NCBI RefSeq assembly: GCF_902729435.1
Contig: NZ_CACVCG010000101.1
Location: forward strand, 22,250 to 86,249
Length of the DNA: 64,000 bases
Direction: 5' to 3'
Origin: Magnetospirillum sp. UT-4
GTDB lineage: Bacteria; Pseudomonadota; Alphaproteobacteria; Rhodospirillales; Magnetospirillaceae
The notes under the pieces were generated by a model, which worked only from the letters and a program-made list of their open reading frames with translations, had not been told where the DNA came from and did no database searches. A program made the position numbers and the translations under genes. Below, one piece after another: positions 9,067 through 17,853 of the stretch. Within the stretch, counting starts at the first letter, position 1. Each line of letters begins with the position of its first letter.

Positions 9067-10560
9067 ATGGATCAGCAGCCGCGGGGCGCTGCAATCGACT
9101 GTACCGCCATCAGCGCCGCCGTCGTCGCGGTGATGCCGTCGCCGCTGGGGGTGTACCGGTCCGACGGCGCCTGCGTGCTCGCCAACCAGGCCCTGGCCGA
9201 TCTGGTCGGCGGCGAGTTGCCCGCGCTGCACCGGCAGAACTTCCGCGAGCTGGAATCCTGGGCCCGGCTCGGCATGCTGGTGGCGGCCGAGCGCGCGCTG
9301 GCGGGCGGCGGGCGGCAGGTGGTGCCGGTGGACGGCCCCTCCATTTTCGGCAAGCCGGTCTGCGCCGAGATCACCTTCTCGCGCTTCGTCTCGGGCGGCG
9401 AGCCGTTCCTGCTGCTGCTGGGCCGCGACGTCACCGAGGAGCGCCGCGCCGCCGACGCCCTGCACGCCAGCGAGGCGCGCTATCGCGGCGTGGTCGAATC
9501 CCAGACCGACATGGTGGTGCGCTACGACCTGGAGGGTCGGGCCACCTTCGTCAACGAGGTGGTCGGACGGACCCTGGGGGTGCCGGCGGCGGACCTGGTC
9601 GGCGTGCCGTGGATGGACTACATCCTGCCCGAGGATTCCGAGGCTACCGCCGCCGCCTTCGCCGGCGCCGCGCAACCACCCGAGTACCGCGCCCATGTGG
9701 AGAACCGCGTCGCCGTGCCGGGCGGCGTGCGCTGGTTCGCCTGGGAAGGCTGCGCCGTCCACGATCCCGCCGGCGGCATCGCCGAATTCCAGGCGGTGGG
9801 GCGCGACATCACCGAGTGGGTGGCGACGCGCGACCGCCTGACCCGCCTGGTGGGCGACCTGGATTCCTCGAACCGCGAGCTCGAGCAGTACGCCTACGTC
9901 GCCAGCCACGACCTGCGCGAGCCGCTGCGCATGGTCAGTGCCTATGTGGACCTGCTGGACCGCCGCTACGGCGACAAGCTGGACGCCGACGCCCGCGAGT
10001 TCATCGCCTTCGCCCGTGACGGCGCCCAGCGCATGGACGGCATGATCCTGGACCTGCTGCAGCTGTCCCGGGTCGGACGCATGGGCGATCCGGCGGCGGT
10101 GGTGCGGCTGCACGAGGTGGTGGCCGAAGCGCTGGAGAATCTGGCGGTCAGCGTGCGTGAATGCGCCGCCACCATCACCCTTCCCGAGCGGCTGCCCGAG
10201 GTGTGGGGCTCACGCAACGAACTGGTGCGGCTGTTCCAGAACCTGATCGCCAACGCCCTGAAGTACCGTCACGACCAGCGCACGCCCGAGATCGCCGTCA
10301 CCGTCGAGGCCGAGGGCGACGACTGGCTGTTCGCCGTGGCCGACAACGGCATCGGCATCGAGGCTCAATACGGTGAACGCATCTTCATGATCTTCCAGCG
10401 CCTGCACGCCCGCGACCGCTATGACGGCACCGGCATCGGGTTGGCCTTGTGCCGCAAGATCGTCCATCACCACGGCGGGCGCATCTGGGTGCGCTCCGAT
10501 CCGGGGCAGGGCAGCACCTTCCTGTTCACCCTGCCGCGCCGCAGGGAAAACGATCAGTGA
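9067..10560 (+). CDS. Cytoplasmic PAS-PAS histidine kinase
   Basis: 497 aa with no transmembrane segment. PAS-like domains lie at about 20-130 and 135-255, the second followed by a PAC-like GRDITEW segment. The HisKA motif SHDLREPLR places the phosphorylated His at residue 281. The HATPase has NLIANALKYR, DNGIGI and GTGIGLALC. The HDLREPL form of the H-box is typical of phytochrome-type kinases that signal to small CheY-like regulators. No receiver is encoded next to it; the CheY-like protein at 32605 is a conceivable partner, but this is a guess. The input signal is unknown. A GGGGGA stretch precedes the ATG at 9067. Confidence 0.9.
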   Translation: MDQQPRGAAIDCTAISAAVVAVMPSPLGVYRSDGACVLANQALADLVGGELPALHRQNFRELESWARLGMLVAAERALAGGGRQVVPVDGPSIFGKPVCAEITFSRFVSGGEPFLLLLGRDVTEERRAADALHASEARYRGVVESQTDMVVRYDLEGRATFVNEVVGRTLGVPAADLVGVPWMDYILPEDSEATAAAFAGAAQPPEYRAHVENRVAVPGGVRWFAWEGCAVHDPAGGIAEFQAVGRDITEWVATRDRLTRLVGDLDSSNRELEQYAYVASHDLREPLRMVSAYVDLLDRRYGDKLDADAREFIAFARDGAQRMDGMILDLLQLSRVGRMGDPAAVVRLHEVVAEALENLAVSVRECAATITLPERLPEVWGSRNELVRLFQNLIANALKYRHDQRTPEIAVTVEAEGDDWLFAVADNGIGIEAQYGERIFMIFQRLHARDRYDGTGIGLALCRKIVHHHGGRIWVRSDPGQGSTFLFTLPRRRENDQ

Positions 10561-10691
10561 TGGCCGTGGCCGCCGTGGCCGCCATGCGCGCCCTCGTCAC
10601 CGGTCTTGCCCGACCCCAGCGCCATGATGCAGCCGTAGATGACGACGCTGGCGCCGATGAACAGCAGGACCCCCTGAAGCATGGCGGACAT
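10554..10691 (-). CDS. 45-aa single-helix protein with a His-rich tail
   Basis: A short gene supported by a good ribosome-binding site (GGGAG 7 nt before the ATG at 10691). Residues about 4-26 form one hydrophobic helix, followed by a short polar stretch and a tail of alternating Gly and His ending in HGGHGGHGHH. The tail could bind Ni, Zn or Cu. It converges with the PAS kinase gene and overlaps its last 7 nt. Function unknown. The GC-rich Gly-His tail could be spurious, but the helix, the Shine-Dalgarno and the clean stop argue that it is a real small membrane protein. 10692-10831 holds nothing else that I recognise. Confidence 0.6.
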   Translation of the reverse strand: MSAMLQGVLLFIGASVVIYGCIMALGSGKTGDEGAHGGHGGHGHH

Positions 10692-10831
10692 GGCGTTTCT
10701 CCCGTCGAGACTGGTCCCGCGCACCCTGTCACGCCCCCGCCGGGGTGTCAATCGGCCGGCCCGGCATGGGCGGTTGAACGGGGATCGACATCAACCCGTA
10801 ACATGCTAAAGTATTAGGTCATTGGTTCTAT

Positions 10832-12673
10832 ATGGCAGCCCGCATGCGCTCTCCCACTTTTTTCCGGTTGTTCATCGGGCTGACCCTGGTGGTTCTGCTG
10901 AGCGACCTCGCCTTCCTGGCGACCAATTACGTGGCCGGCCGCGACGCGCTGGCTCGCGCCATGCAGCAGGAGGGCGAGAAGCTGCGCTCCGGCTTCGCCG
11001 TGGCGATGACCATGACCTACGCCAACATGCTGCAACTGGCCCGTTTCGTCAGCACCGATCCGCGGGTACAGCGCACCTTCCACGAAGGCAAGCGGGCGGT
11101 GGAGGCCGAGGGAGGCGGGCCGGGCGGCGAGGGCGCGGCGGTGGCCCGACAGGCCCTGCTCGAACTGGTGCGCGAACGCTGGGAGCAGATGCAGGCCGAG
11201 TTCGGGGTGCGCCAGCTGCACTTCCACCTCGCCCCCGGGTCGCTCAGCTTCCTGCGCGTCCACGCCGCCGGAAAGTTCGGCGACCGCATGGACGATGTCC
11301 GCCACATCATCGTCGACACCAACAATGACGGGAAGGCCCGCACCGGGCTGGAGACCGGACGCATCTATACCGGCCTGCGCGGCGTGGTGCCGGTGGTGGC
11401 GCTGCCCGAGGACGGCGGCGGCCATTTCGGCGCGGTCGAGGTGGGAAGCTCGTTCCAGCCCATCGTCTCGGCGCTGGACCGCCAGCTCGGCGCCGGCATC
11501 GCCGTGTTGCTGCGCCACGAGCACGTGGACAGCAACATGTGGCAGGAATACGTCGACAAGTACTTCCCGGGCGAGCCCGGCGCCTGCGACTGCTTCGTCG
11601 AGGCGACCTCGCGCGACGACATCTACGCCATCCTGCGCGACCCGGTCTTCGGCTCCATCCGGGGCAAGGCGGCCACCGACGCGGTCTCTCTGGGCGAGCG
11701 GGTCTATGCCGTGACCCGGTTCCCGCTGTTCGACTACACCGCCGAAGCCCACCCCGGCACGCCGCCGGTGGGGTCGGTGGTGCTGTGGACCGACGACACC
11801 GAGGCGGTGAACGCCTTCCGCCGCTCGCAATGGGTCAATCTCGGCCTCGGCGTGTTCGGGTTCCTGCTGGTCGAGCTCCTGTTGTGGGGCGGCATGCGGC
11901 TGGTGGCCCGCCGCATGGCCAGCGAGCTGGCAATACGCACGGCCGAGCTGGAGGAGCAGACCGCCCGGCTCGAGAAATCCAATGGCGAGCTGGATCGCTT
12001 CGCCTCGGTCATCTCCCACGATCTGCAGGCCCCCAACCGGGCGGTGGTGTCGTATCTCGGCCTGCTCGAGGAGAAGCTGGCCGGGACCCTGGACGACGAG
12101 GGCAAGGAATTCCTCGGCTTCGCCGTCGAGGGCGGGCGGCGCATGGCGGCGATGATCCGCGACCTGCTGGCCTATTCGCGGGTCGGCCGCGATCCGGCGC
12201 CGCCCGAGCCGGTCGCCCTCGACGACGTGCTCGCCTCGGTCCGCCTCGACCTGGCGCTGGCCATCGAGGAAGCCGGGGCCACGCTGGAGGTCGGGCCGAT
12301 GCCCACGGTGATGGGGCGCGCGGGCGATCTCACCCGGGTGTTCGACAACCTCATCGCCAACGCCGTCAAGTATCGCTCGCCCGAGCGTGCGCCGCTGGTC
12401 CGGGTGTGGGCGGAACGGGACGGCGAGCGCTGGTGCATCGCGGTCGAGGACAACGGCATCGGCGTGCCCATGGAATACCGGGCGCGCATCTTCGACTTCT
12501 TCCAGCGGGCCGGCCAGAAGCCCGGCATCGACGGCACCGGCATCGGCCTGGCGGTGGTCAAGAAGGTGGTCGAGATGCACGGCGGCAGCATCTGGATGGA
12601 CACCGCGCCGTCGGGCGCCGGATCGGTGTTCCGCTTCACCCTGCCGGCGGCGGATCGCTCCGCTTCGCCTTGA
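10832..12673 (+). CDS. Membrane sensor histidine kinase with a dCache_3-like sensor
   Basis: 613 aa. One transmembrane helix lies near residues 10-30 and another near 332-352. Between them is a large extracytoplasmic domain whose FHLAPGSLSFLRVH, KFGD and YTGLRGVVPV segments resemble the double-Cache family dCache_3, which binds small ligands. HisKA is SHDLQAPNR with His at residue 396, and HATPase has NLIANAVKYR, EDNGIGV and GTGIGLAVV. No receiver domain or adjacent regulator is present. ATG 10844 is an alternative start. Its 3' end overlaps the convergent DUF3095 gene by 38 nt. Confidence 0.9.
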   Translation: MAARMRSPTFFRLFIGLTLVVLLSDLAFLATNYVAGRDALARAMQQEGEKLRSGFAVAMTMTYANMLQLARFVSTDPRVQRTFHEGKRAVEAEGGGPGGEGAAVARQALLELVRERWEQMQAEFGVRQLHFHLAPGSLSFLRVHAAGKFGDRMDDVRHIIVDTNNDGKARTGLETGRIYTGLRGVVPVVALPEDGGGHFGAVEVGSSFQPIVSALDRQLGAGIAVLLRHEHVDSNMWQEYVDKYFPGEPGACDCFVEATSRDDIYAILRDPVFGSIRGKAATDAVSLGERVYAVTRFPLFDYTAEAHPGTPPVGSVVLWTDDTEAVNAFRRSQWVNLGLGVFGFLLVELLLWGGMRLVARRMASELAIRTAELEEQTARLEKSNGELDRFASVISHDLQAPNRAVVSYLGLLEEKLAGTLDDEGKEFLGFAVEGGRRMAAMIRDLLAYSRVGRDPAPPEPVALDDVLASVRLDLALAIEEAGATLEVGPMPTVMGRAGDLTRVFDNLIANAVKYRSPERAPLVRVWAERDGERWCIAVEDNGIGVPMEYRARIFDFFQRAGQKPGIDGTGIGLAVVKKVVEMHGGSIWMDTAPSGAGSVFRFTLPAADRSASP

Positions 12674-13793
12674 GCATCACCGAGGCGCGCCAGAAGCCCA
12701 GCCCGTCGCCATCGACGAAGTGGACGTGGCGGTCGGCGGCGAAGTCGCCCACCATGCAGGTCAGCGTGGTGGCCGTGGCCCTGGACAGGCCGTAGCGGAT
12801 GTCGCCCGCCCGTTCGGCCGCGTCCAGCAGGGTGACGATGGCCGCGGCCTCGGCGTCGGTGACGTCGAGCACGAAGCGCGGCCCGCCGGCCTGCTTGCAA
12901 TAATCCGAACGCTGCGCCACGCCCCGCCGGTAGGCGTCGGTATCGACGCCCGCCACCTTGCCGCCGAGGCGGTGGACCAGGCCCAGGATGGCCGAACCCG
13001 CCAGCGCCCGCAGCACCTTCAGGGCGCGATGCCCGCCGGACGCGGTGCGGGCCTCGGCCGCCAGGGCGCCGGCCGAGGGCACCACCACCGGCGCGAGATC
13101 GCCGCCGTCGCCCAGCGGCGCCGCCGTGCCGAAGGCGACGATGCGGTTCAACTCGCCCTGCAGCCGGGCCAGCACCGCCATGCCCTCGGCGCCCGGGCGC
13201 AAGGGATCGACGATGAGGCACATGATCGCGCCGCGCCGGGCCGGCACCGGCCGCCAGCGGCAGGACAGCCCCTCCAGCCCGGGAATGGGGCCGGGCGCCG
13301 GGGCGACGTGCCAGCGCCCGCCCGCCTTGATCCAGCTTTCCGCCACGCCCGCACCGCTGCCCAGGAACTGGCCGAAAACGTTGCAATTGCCGAAATCGTG
13401 CAGCGCCACCAGCACCTGGTGGCCCTCGGCTTCCAGCGCCGCCACCGGCACCAGCCCGACCCGCAGCGGCACCTGCATCTCGGTGTCCGACCAGTGGGCG
13501 AGGGCAGACATGGCCTGCCTGACCTGGTCGAGGCGTTGCGGCGGCACCGCGGCGATGGCGCCGTCACCGCCGAACTGGCAGGCGGCGGGCTGATCGGGCA
13601 GCGCGGCGGCGGCGGACAGCGCCGCCACCACCGCGCCGGCGACGAAATTGACGTCGCGGTCGCGCCCCGCCTCGGCCAGGCGGGTGCTGGCGACCACGTC
13701 GGCGGCGGCGATCCACCATTCTCCCGCCAGCCGGGCATAGCGGCCGGGGTCGTGCGCCTCGGCCGCGAAGTCCCGGATGGCGGGCAGGTGCAT
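12636..13793 (-). CDS. DUF3095 family protein (cyclase-like)
   Basis: 385 aa. The sequence matches what I know of DUF3095: an N-terminal ISHD-like region here reading WWIAAADVVAST, then CQFGGDGAIAAVP, which resembles the metal-binding strand of class III nucleotide cyclases, and a conserved C-terminal half ending with FVDGDGLGFW. DUF3095 is thought to relate to cyclases, but its product is not established. It begins 2 nt after the thiol peroxidase stop, so the two form an operon. It overlaps the convergent kinase by 38 nt. Confidence 0.8.
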   Translation of the reverse strand: MHLPAIRDFAAEAHDPGRYARLAGEWWIAAADVVASTRLAEAGRDRDVNFVAGAVVAALSAAAALPDQPAACQFGGDGAIAAVPPQRLDQVRQAMSALAHWSDTEMQVPLRVGLVPVAALEAEGHQVLVALHDFGNCNVFGQFLGSGAGVAESWIKAGGRWHVAPAPGPIPGLEGLSCRWRPVPARRGAIMCLIVDPLRPGAEGMAVLARLQGELNRIVAFGTAAPLGDGGDLAPVVVPSAGALAAEARTASGGHRALKVLRALAGSAILGLVHRLGGKVAGVDTDAYRRGVAQRSDYCKQAGGPRFVLDVTDAEAAAIVTLLDAAERAGDIRYGLSRATATTLTCMVGDFAADRHVHFVDGDGLGFWRASVMLKAKRSDPPPAG

Positions 13794-13795
13794 GA

Positions 13796-14299
13796 TCAGC
13801 CCTTGGCCGCCTTGATGGCGGCGGCGTAATCGGGCTCGTCGGCGATCTCGTTGACCAGCTCGGTGTGGCGCACCGTGCCGTCGGCGCCGATCACCACCAC
13901 GGCGCGGGCCAGCAGGCCGGCCAGCGGGCCATCGACGATCTTGATGCCGTAGCGCTCGCCGAAGCCCTTGTCGCGCATGTCGCTGACCGGGGTGACGGCG
14001 GCCAGGCCCTCGGCACCGCAGAAGCGCCCCAGGGCGAAGGGCAGGTCGGCCGAGGCGCACAGCACCGCCACTCCCGGCAGCTTGTCCAGCTCGGCGTTGA
14101 AGCGGCGCACCGAGGCGGCGCAGGTGGGGGTATCGACGCTGGGGAAGATGGACAGCACCACGGTCTTGCCGGCGAAATCGGCCAGGGCGCGGTCGCCGAG
14201 GTCGGTGCCGGTCAGCTTGAAGTCGGGCGCCTTGGCGCCGATCGCCGGCAGGCTGCCGTTGGTGTTGATGGGGTTGCCCTTGAGGGTGATGGTGGCCAT
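13796..14299 (-). CDS. tpx: Thiol peroxidase (atypical 2-Cys peroxiredoxin)
   Basis: 167 aa, the family length. It reduces hydrogen and alkyl peroxides using thioredoxin. The peroxidatic Cys60 lies in SVDTPTCAASV, and the resolving Cys94 in FALGRFCG; both match the usual Tpx spacing. AAGGAA lies 6 nt before the ATG at 14299. The DUF3095 gene follows in the same operon, a link I cannot explain. E. coli Tpx is periplasmic or cytosolic depending on the report; no signal peptide is visible here. Confidence 0.96.
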   Translation of the reverse strand: MATITLKGNPINTNGSLPAIGAKAPDFKLTGTDLGDRALADFAGKTVVLSIFPSVDTPTCAASVRRFNAELDKLPGVAVLCASADLPFALGRFCGAEGLAAVTPVSDMRDKGFGERYGIKIVDGPLAGLLARAVVVIGADGTVRHTELVNEIADEPDYAAAIKAAKG

Positions 14300-14370
14300 C
14301 GTCCGTTCCTTCTTTTCCGGGGTTTGACGGATGGCCAGTTTCCGCCTTTTTCGCGCCTGCGGCAACCGCT

Positions 14371-14994
14371 TCAGCGGCCGCCGTAATCGGCCCAGAAGGC
14401 AGGGGCGTCGGCGCGGAAGGCGTGGATGGCGGACAGGATTCGCGGCGGCAGCGAGGTGCCGGCGGGCAGGAAGTCCAACGGCTCGACGTCCTCGCGCCCC
14501 AATCCGTGGAAGATGCCGAGCAACAGCGCGTAGTTGATCAGCAGATGCGCCCAGTCGCTTTGGCGGGCCGCCGCGATCAGGCCGATGCGGTCGTTCTGGA
14601 AGGCGGGGAACACCGCCTCGTCGTCGGCGCAGAAGCGGCAGGCGACGCGGTTGGCGTAGTATTCGCTGGTCATGCGGTGGGCCAGGTGCCAGGCCTTGGA
14701 GCGCCTGGCGGCGATGTGCATGCGGGTCTCGCCCTGGCGCACCGCGATGTCGCTGACATGGGCCAGCTCGTGGGCCAGGGTGAAGGGCTGCAGGCCCTCC
14801 AGCTCCAGCACCGTCACCAGCCGGCGGCGGCCGGCCACGGCGCGCGGGGTGACCAGGCCGCAATAGCCGGGCAGCACCGCCTTGGCCACCCGCTCGAGAT
14901 CATCGAGGCGGAAGCCGCCATCGGCGAAGCGAGCGAGAAAATCCCGTACTTCGGCTTCTTCCGGGACGGCGAAGCCGGTCACCTCCACCTGCAC
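14371..14994 (-). CDS. HELAH-motif putative zinc metalloprotein
   Basis: 207 aa, starting with GTG at 14994, which has GGGAGG 8 nt upstream. HELAH at residues 75-79 is a zincin-type metal site, followed by a Glu-containing helix (SEYYANRVACRF) that could supply the third ligand. No signal peptide or membrane helix is seen, so it is probably cytoplasmic. I do not recognise the family beyond the HExxH core; a peptidase role is inferred only from the motif. It lies between ccoG and tpx on the same strand, with a 71-nt gap to tpx. Confidence 0.75.
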   Translation of the reverse strand: MQVEVTGFAVPEEAEVRDFLARFADGGFRLDDLERVAKAVLPGYCGLVTPRAVAGRRRLVTVLELEGLQPFTLAHELAHVSDIAVRQGETRMHIAARRSKAWHLAHRMTSEYYANRVACRFCADDEAVFPAFQNDRIGLIAAARQSDWAHLLINYALLLGIFHGLGREDVEPLDFLPAGTSLPPRILSAIHAFRADAPAFWADYGGR

Positions 14995-15078
14995 AGCCGA
15001 TGCCTCCCACGGGGATCCGAGGGAGGCATGGTCGCCAGGGCGGGGTTAGCGCCGGGTTAGCGGCGCATGCGATACCCC

Positions 15079-16542
15079 TTAATTGCCCGGGCCGGCGAAC
15101 AGGCTGTGGTTGCGCAGCAGGTTGCCGTGGCCGCCCTTCTCGGTCAGCACGAAGGTGACGTCGGTGCTGCGGCTCTTGAGCGCCGATTCGGGCGAATTGA
15201 CGAACAGGCGGAAGGTGCCGACCTGGTCGCCCTCGACCGGAAGGTCGATGGCGGTCACCCCGGCGGGGCCGCCCACCATCTCCAGGGTGGCGCCCGGCAG
15301 GCCCTCGAGGGTCAGGGTGTAGCTGCGGTCCTCGCGCACCATGTTGAGGATCTTGTAGGTGTAGCCGTTGCGCACGGTGCCGTCCGAGAGCTGGACGAAC
15401 AGCGGCGCGCGCTCGTGCAGCACGTTCACCTCGGTGGTGGCGCGGTTCAGCAGCGCGGTCAGCATCACCGCGCCGATGATCGCCAGGACGGCGCCGTAGA
15501 CCAGGGTGCGGGCGCGCAGCAGGCGGAAGCCGGGCTCGGCGGCGCCCTTGGTGCGGGCCTCCAGATTGGCGGCCGAATCGTAGCTGATCAGGCCCTTGGG
15601 CAGGCCGAAGCGCTCCATCACCTTGTCGCAGGCGTCGATGCACAGGCCGCAGCCGATGCAGGCCAGCTGGTTGCCGAAGCGGATGTCGATGCCGGTCGGG
15701 CACGAGGCGATGCACATCTTGCAATCGACGCAATGGCCGCGCCCCGAGAAGTCGCCGCTTTTCGGTGCCGGGGCACGCGGCTCGCCGCGCCAGCCTTCGT
15801 ACGAGACGATCAGCGAATGCTCGTCGAACATGGCCGCCTGGAAGCGGGAATAGGGGCACATGTAGACGCACACCCGCTCGCGGGCGAAGCCGGCCAGCAG
15901 GAAGCAGAAGCCGCCGATCACCAGGATGATGAGATAGGTGGCGCCGCCGGCCTGGCCGGTGAAGATGTCGCGCAGCATCTCGAAGGCGTCGCCGAACCAC
16001 AGCACGAAGCCGATGCCGCAGGCCGCCGAGATGACGAACCAGGTGGCGTAGACCACGCCCTGCTTGATCGCCTTGCCGGCGCTCATGGCCTCGCGGCCGT
16101 GGCGGAGGCGGCTGGTGCGGTCGCCCAGGACCCAGCGCTCGACGTTCTGGAACAGGTCGGTGTAGACCGTCTGCCAGCACAGGAAGCCGCACCACACGCG
16201 GCCGGCCAGGGCGCTCATCAGGAACAGGGTGATGGCGGCGAAGGCCAGGATGCCGGTGAGGTAGTAGACCTCCTGCGGCCAGATCTCGATGTCGAAGAAA
16301 TAGGCCCGCCGTCCCGCCATGTCCACCAGGATGGCCTGGTCCGGGGCGCCCGGGCCGCGATCCCAGCGCAGGAACGGCGCCAGGTGCCACCATGCCAGGG
16401 TGAGCGCCATCGCCCACCATTTGAGGTCGCGGAACAGTCCCTTCACGGCGCGCGGATGGGCCTGGCCCTTCTCGCGGTAGAACGGAACTTCGCCCTGGGT
16501 ATGGGGGAATTCGGGGATATGGTCGGGGTCGATGACGGTCAT
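15079..16542 (-). CDS. ccoG: Cytochrome c oxidase accessory protein CcoG (RdxA/FixG)
   Basis: 487 aa from ATG 16542; AGGAGG lies 12 nt upstream, and in-frame codons continue to 16590. CcoG is a membrane protein that helps copper delivery during cbb3 oxidase assembly. Five or so transmembrane helices are seen, with RVWCGFLCWQTVY in the N-terminal half, two [4Fe-4S] cluster motifs (CVDCKMCIASCP and CIGCGLCIDAC), and a C-terminal periplasmic immunoglobulin-like region. The oxidase genes themselves are not in the window. A CRP/FNR-like palindrome 55 nt upstream of the ATG suggests oxygen-responsive control. Confidence 0.94.
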   Translation of the reverse strand: MTVIDPDHIPEFPHTQGEVPFYREKGQAHPRAVKGLFRDLKWWAMALTLAWWHLAPFLRWDRGPGAPDQAILVDMAGRRAYFFDIEIWPQEVYYLTGILAFAAITLFLMSALAGRVWCGFLCWQTVYTDLFQNVERWVLGDRTSRLRHGREAMSAGKAIKQGVVYATWFVISAACGIGFVLWFGDAFEMLRDIFTGQAGGATYLIILVIGGFCFLLAGFARERVCVYMCPYSRFQAAMFDEHSLIVSYEGWRGEPRAPAPKSGDFSGRGHCVDCKMCIASCPTGIDIRFGNQLACIGCGLCIDACDKVMERFGLPKGLISYDSAANLEARTKGAAEPGFRLLRARTLVYGAVLAIIGAVMLTALLNRATTEVNVLHERAPLFVQLSDGTVRNGYTYKILNMVREDRSYTLTLEGLPGATLEMVGGPAGVTAIDLPVEGDQVGTFRLFVNSPESALKSRSTDVTFVLTEKGGHGNLLRNHSLFAGPGN

Positions 16543-16596
16543 GGCGCGGCTGGTCCTCCTGTCCCGCCGAATTTGTAGCCCACGTGTCACGCGGAA

Positions 16597-16616
16597 TCAG
16601 TGATATTTGTCACTGA
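16597..16616. promoter_or_regulatory. CRP/FNR-family operator-like palindrome
   Basis: Perfect 7-bp arms tcagtga and tcactga around a 6-bp centre. The core reads GTGA-N6-TCAC (CRP-like), or GTGAT-N4-GTCAC when aligned to FNR TTGAT-N4-ATCAA (7 of 10 matches). It lies between the divergent ccoG and UPF0178 genes. An FNR-family regulator is encoded 525 bp away at 17141, and ccoG-type genes are commonly controlled by such regulators. Confidence 0.6.
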
Positions 16617-16664
16617 AGCGCGGTATCCCTTGCATGGCGGCCTGCAATGCGCCATCAAGGATTG

Positions 16665-17132
16665 ATGATTCGCATCCTCATCGACGGCGACGCCTGCCCG
16701 GTCAAGGACGAGGCGCTGAAGGTGGCGGCCCGGCACCAGGTGCCGGTGCTGATCGTGTCCAACACCTGGCACCGCATAGACCATTACCTGGTCGAGCAGA
16801 TGGTGGTGGGGCAGGGGGCGGACGCCGCCGACGACGTCATCGCCGAGCGCGCCGGAGCCGGCGACGTGGTGGTCACCGCCGACATCCCCCTGGCGGCGCG
16901 CTGCCTGGCCAAGGGGGCGCTGCCCATCGATCCGCGCGGCCGGCCCTTCGACGAGGCCAATATCGGCATGCAGGTGGCCATGCGCGACCTGATGAAGGGC
17001 CTGCGCGAGACCGGCGAGATCACCGGCGGCCCCTCGGGATATCGCCGCGAGGACCGCTCGCGCTTCCTCGACGGGCTGGAGCGGCTGGTCCAGGCGGCCA
17101 AGCGCTTGTCACCATCGGCGTCAAGGCTCTAA
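16665..17132 (+). CDS. UPF0178 (YaiI/YqxD) family protein
   Basis: 155 aa, the family length. The N-terminal IRILIDGDACPVKDEA and the VVTADIPLAARCLAKGA segments are the family signatures; the fold is PIN-like with conserved Asp residues, so a nuclease role is possible but unproven. ATG 16665 was chosen because the conserved region begins right there, although an AAGGA lies only 3 nt upstream. The stop is 8 nt before the FNR-type gene, so the two are probably co-transcribed. Confidence 0.9.
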   Translation: MIRILIDGDACPVKDEALKVAARHQVPVLIVSNTWHRIDHYLVEQMVVGQGADAADDVIAERAGAGDVVVTADIPLAARCLAKGALPIDPRGRPFDEANIGMQVAMRDLMKGLRETGEITGGPSGYRREDRSRFLDGLERLVQAAKRLSPSASRL

Positions 17133-17140
17133 GGTAAATC

Positions 17141-17848
17141 ATGCGCAAGGGACAGATCGAGGCGGCATGGTTGGGGCGGGCCGAATGCCGCGATTGCGGC
17201 ATCCGCCATCTGGTCCTGTTCGCCGATCTTCAGGAGGCCGATTTCGACCTCATCCACCTGCCCATCGAGGAATTGCGGGTCGAGACCGGCGGCACCCTGT
17301 ACCAGGAAGGCGATGCCGGCACCGCCGCCTTCACCATCCGCTCGGGCCTGGTCAAGCTGGTGCAGTACCTGGCCGACGGCAACCAGCGCATCGTGCGGCT
17401 GCTGCGGCCCGGTTCGGTGGCCGGCCTCGAGGTGCTGGCCGGACATCCCTACGAGCATACCGCCGTGGTGCTGCAGGAGGCGCTGGTCTGCCGCCTGCCG
17501 CGCGAGGTGGTGGAACGCCTCAACCGCGAGACGCCCAGGCTGCACCGCCAGCTCATGAACAAGTGGAGCGACAGCCTGCGCCTGGCCGACGAATGGCTGA
17601 CCGACCTCAACACCGGCACCGCCCGCCAAAGGGTGGCGCGGCTGTTCCTGCACCTGCTGCAGGTGTCCGGGGACGGCCGCTGCCGCCTGCTGGGACGCGA
17701 GGACGTGGGCGCCATCCTGTCGGTGACCACCGAGACCGCCAGCCGCACCGTCGCCGATTTCAAGCGCATGGGCGTGGTCACCGAGGTGGCGGGCAACAGC
17801 TTCACCGTCGATCGCGACCGCCTCGAGGACATCGCGGCGGGGGAATAG
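17141..17848 (+). CDS. CRP/FNR-family transcriptional regulator
   Basis: 235 aa. A cyclic-nucleotide-type beta-barrel sensor domain is followed by a dimer helix and a winged helix. The recognition helix TTETASRTV has E198, S201 and R202, the E-xx-SR pattern that in FNR proteins reads TTGAT half-sites. Cys16 and Cys19 near the N-terminus and Cys117 could ligate an oxygen-sensitive Fe-S cluster, but the usual FNR spacing of three N-terminal Cys is not met: only a C-x2-C is there. So it may be an Fe-S FNR variant or a redox regulator. It sits 8 nt after the UPF0178 gene and converges with the M48 protease gene. Confidence 0.9.
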   Translation: MRKGQIEAAWLGRAECRDCGIRHLVLFADLQEADFDLIHLPIEELRVETGGTLYQEGDAGTAAFTIRSGLVKLVQYLADGNQRIVRLLRPGSVAGLEVLAGHPYEHTAVVLQEALVCRLPREVVERLNRETPRLHRQLMNKWSDSLRLADEWLTDLNTGTARQRVARLFLHLLQVSGDGRCRLLGREDVGAILSVTTETASRTVADFKRMGVVTEVAGNSFTVDRDRLEDIAAGE

Positions 17849-17853
17849 GCTCC

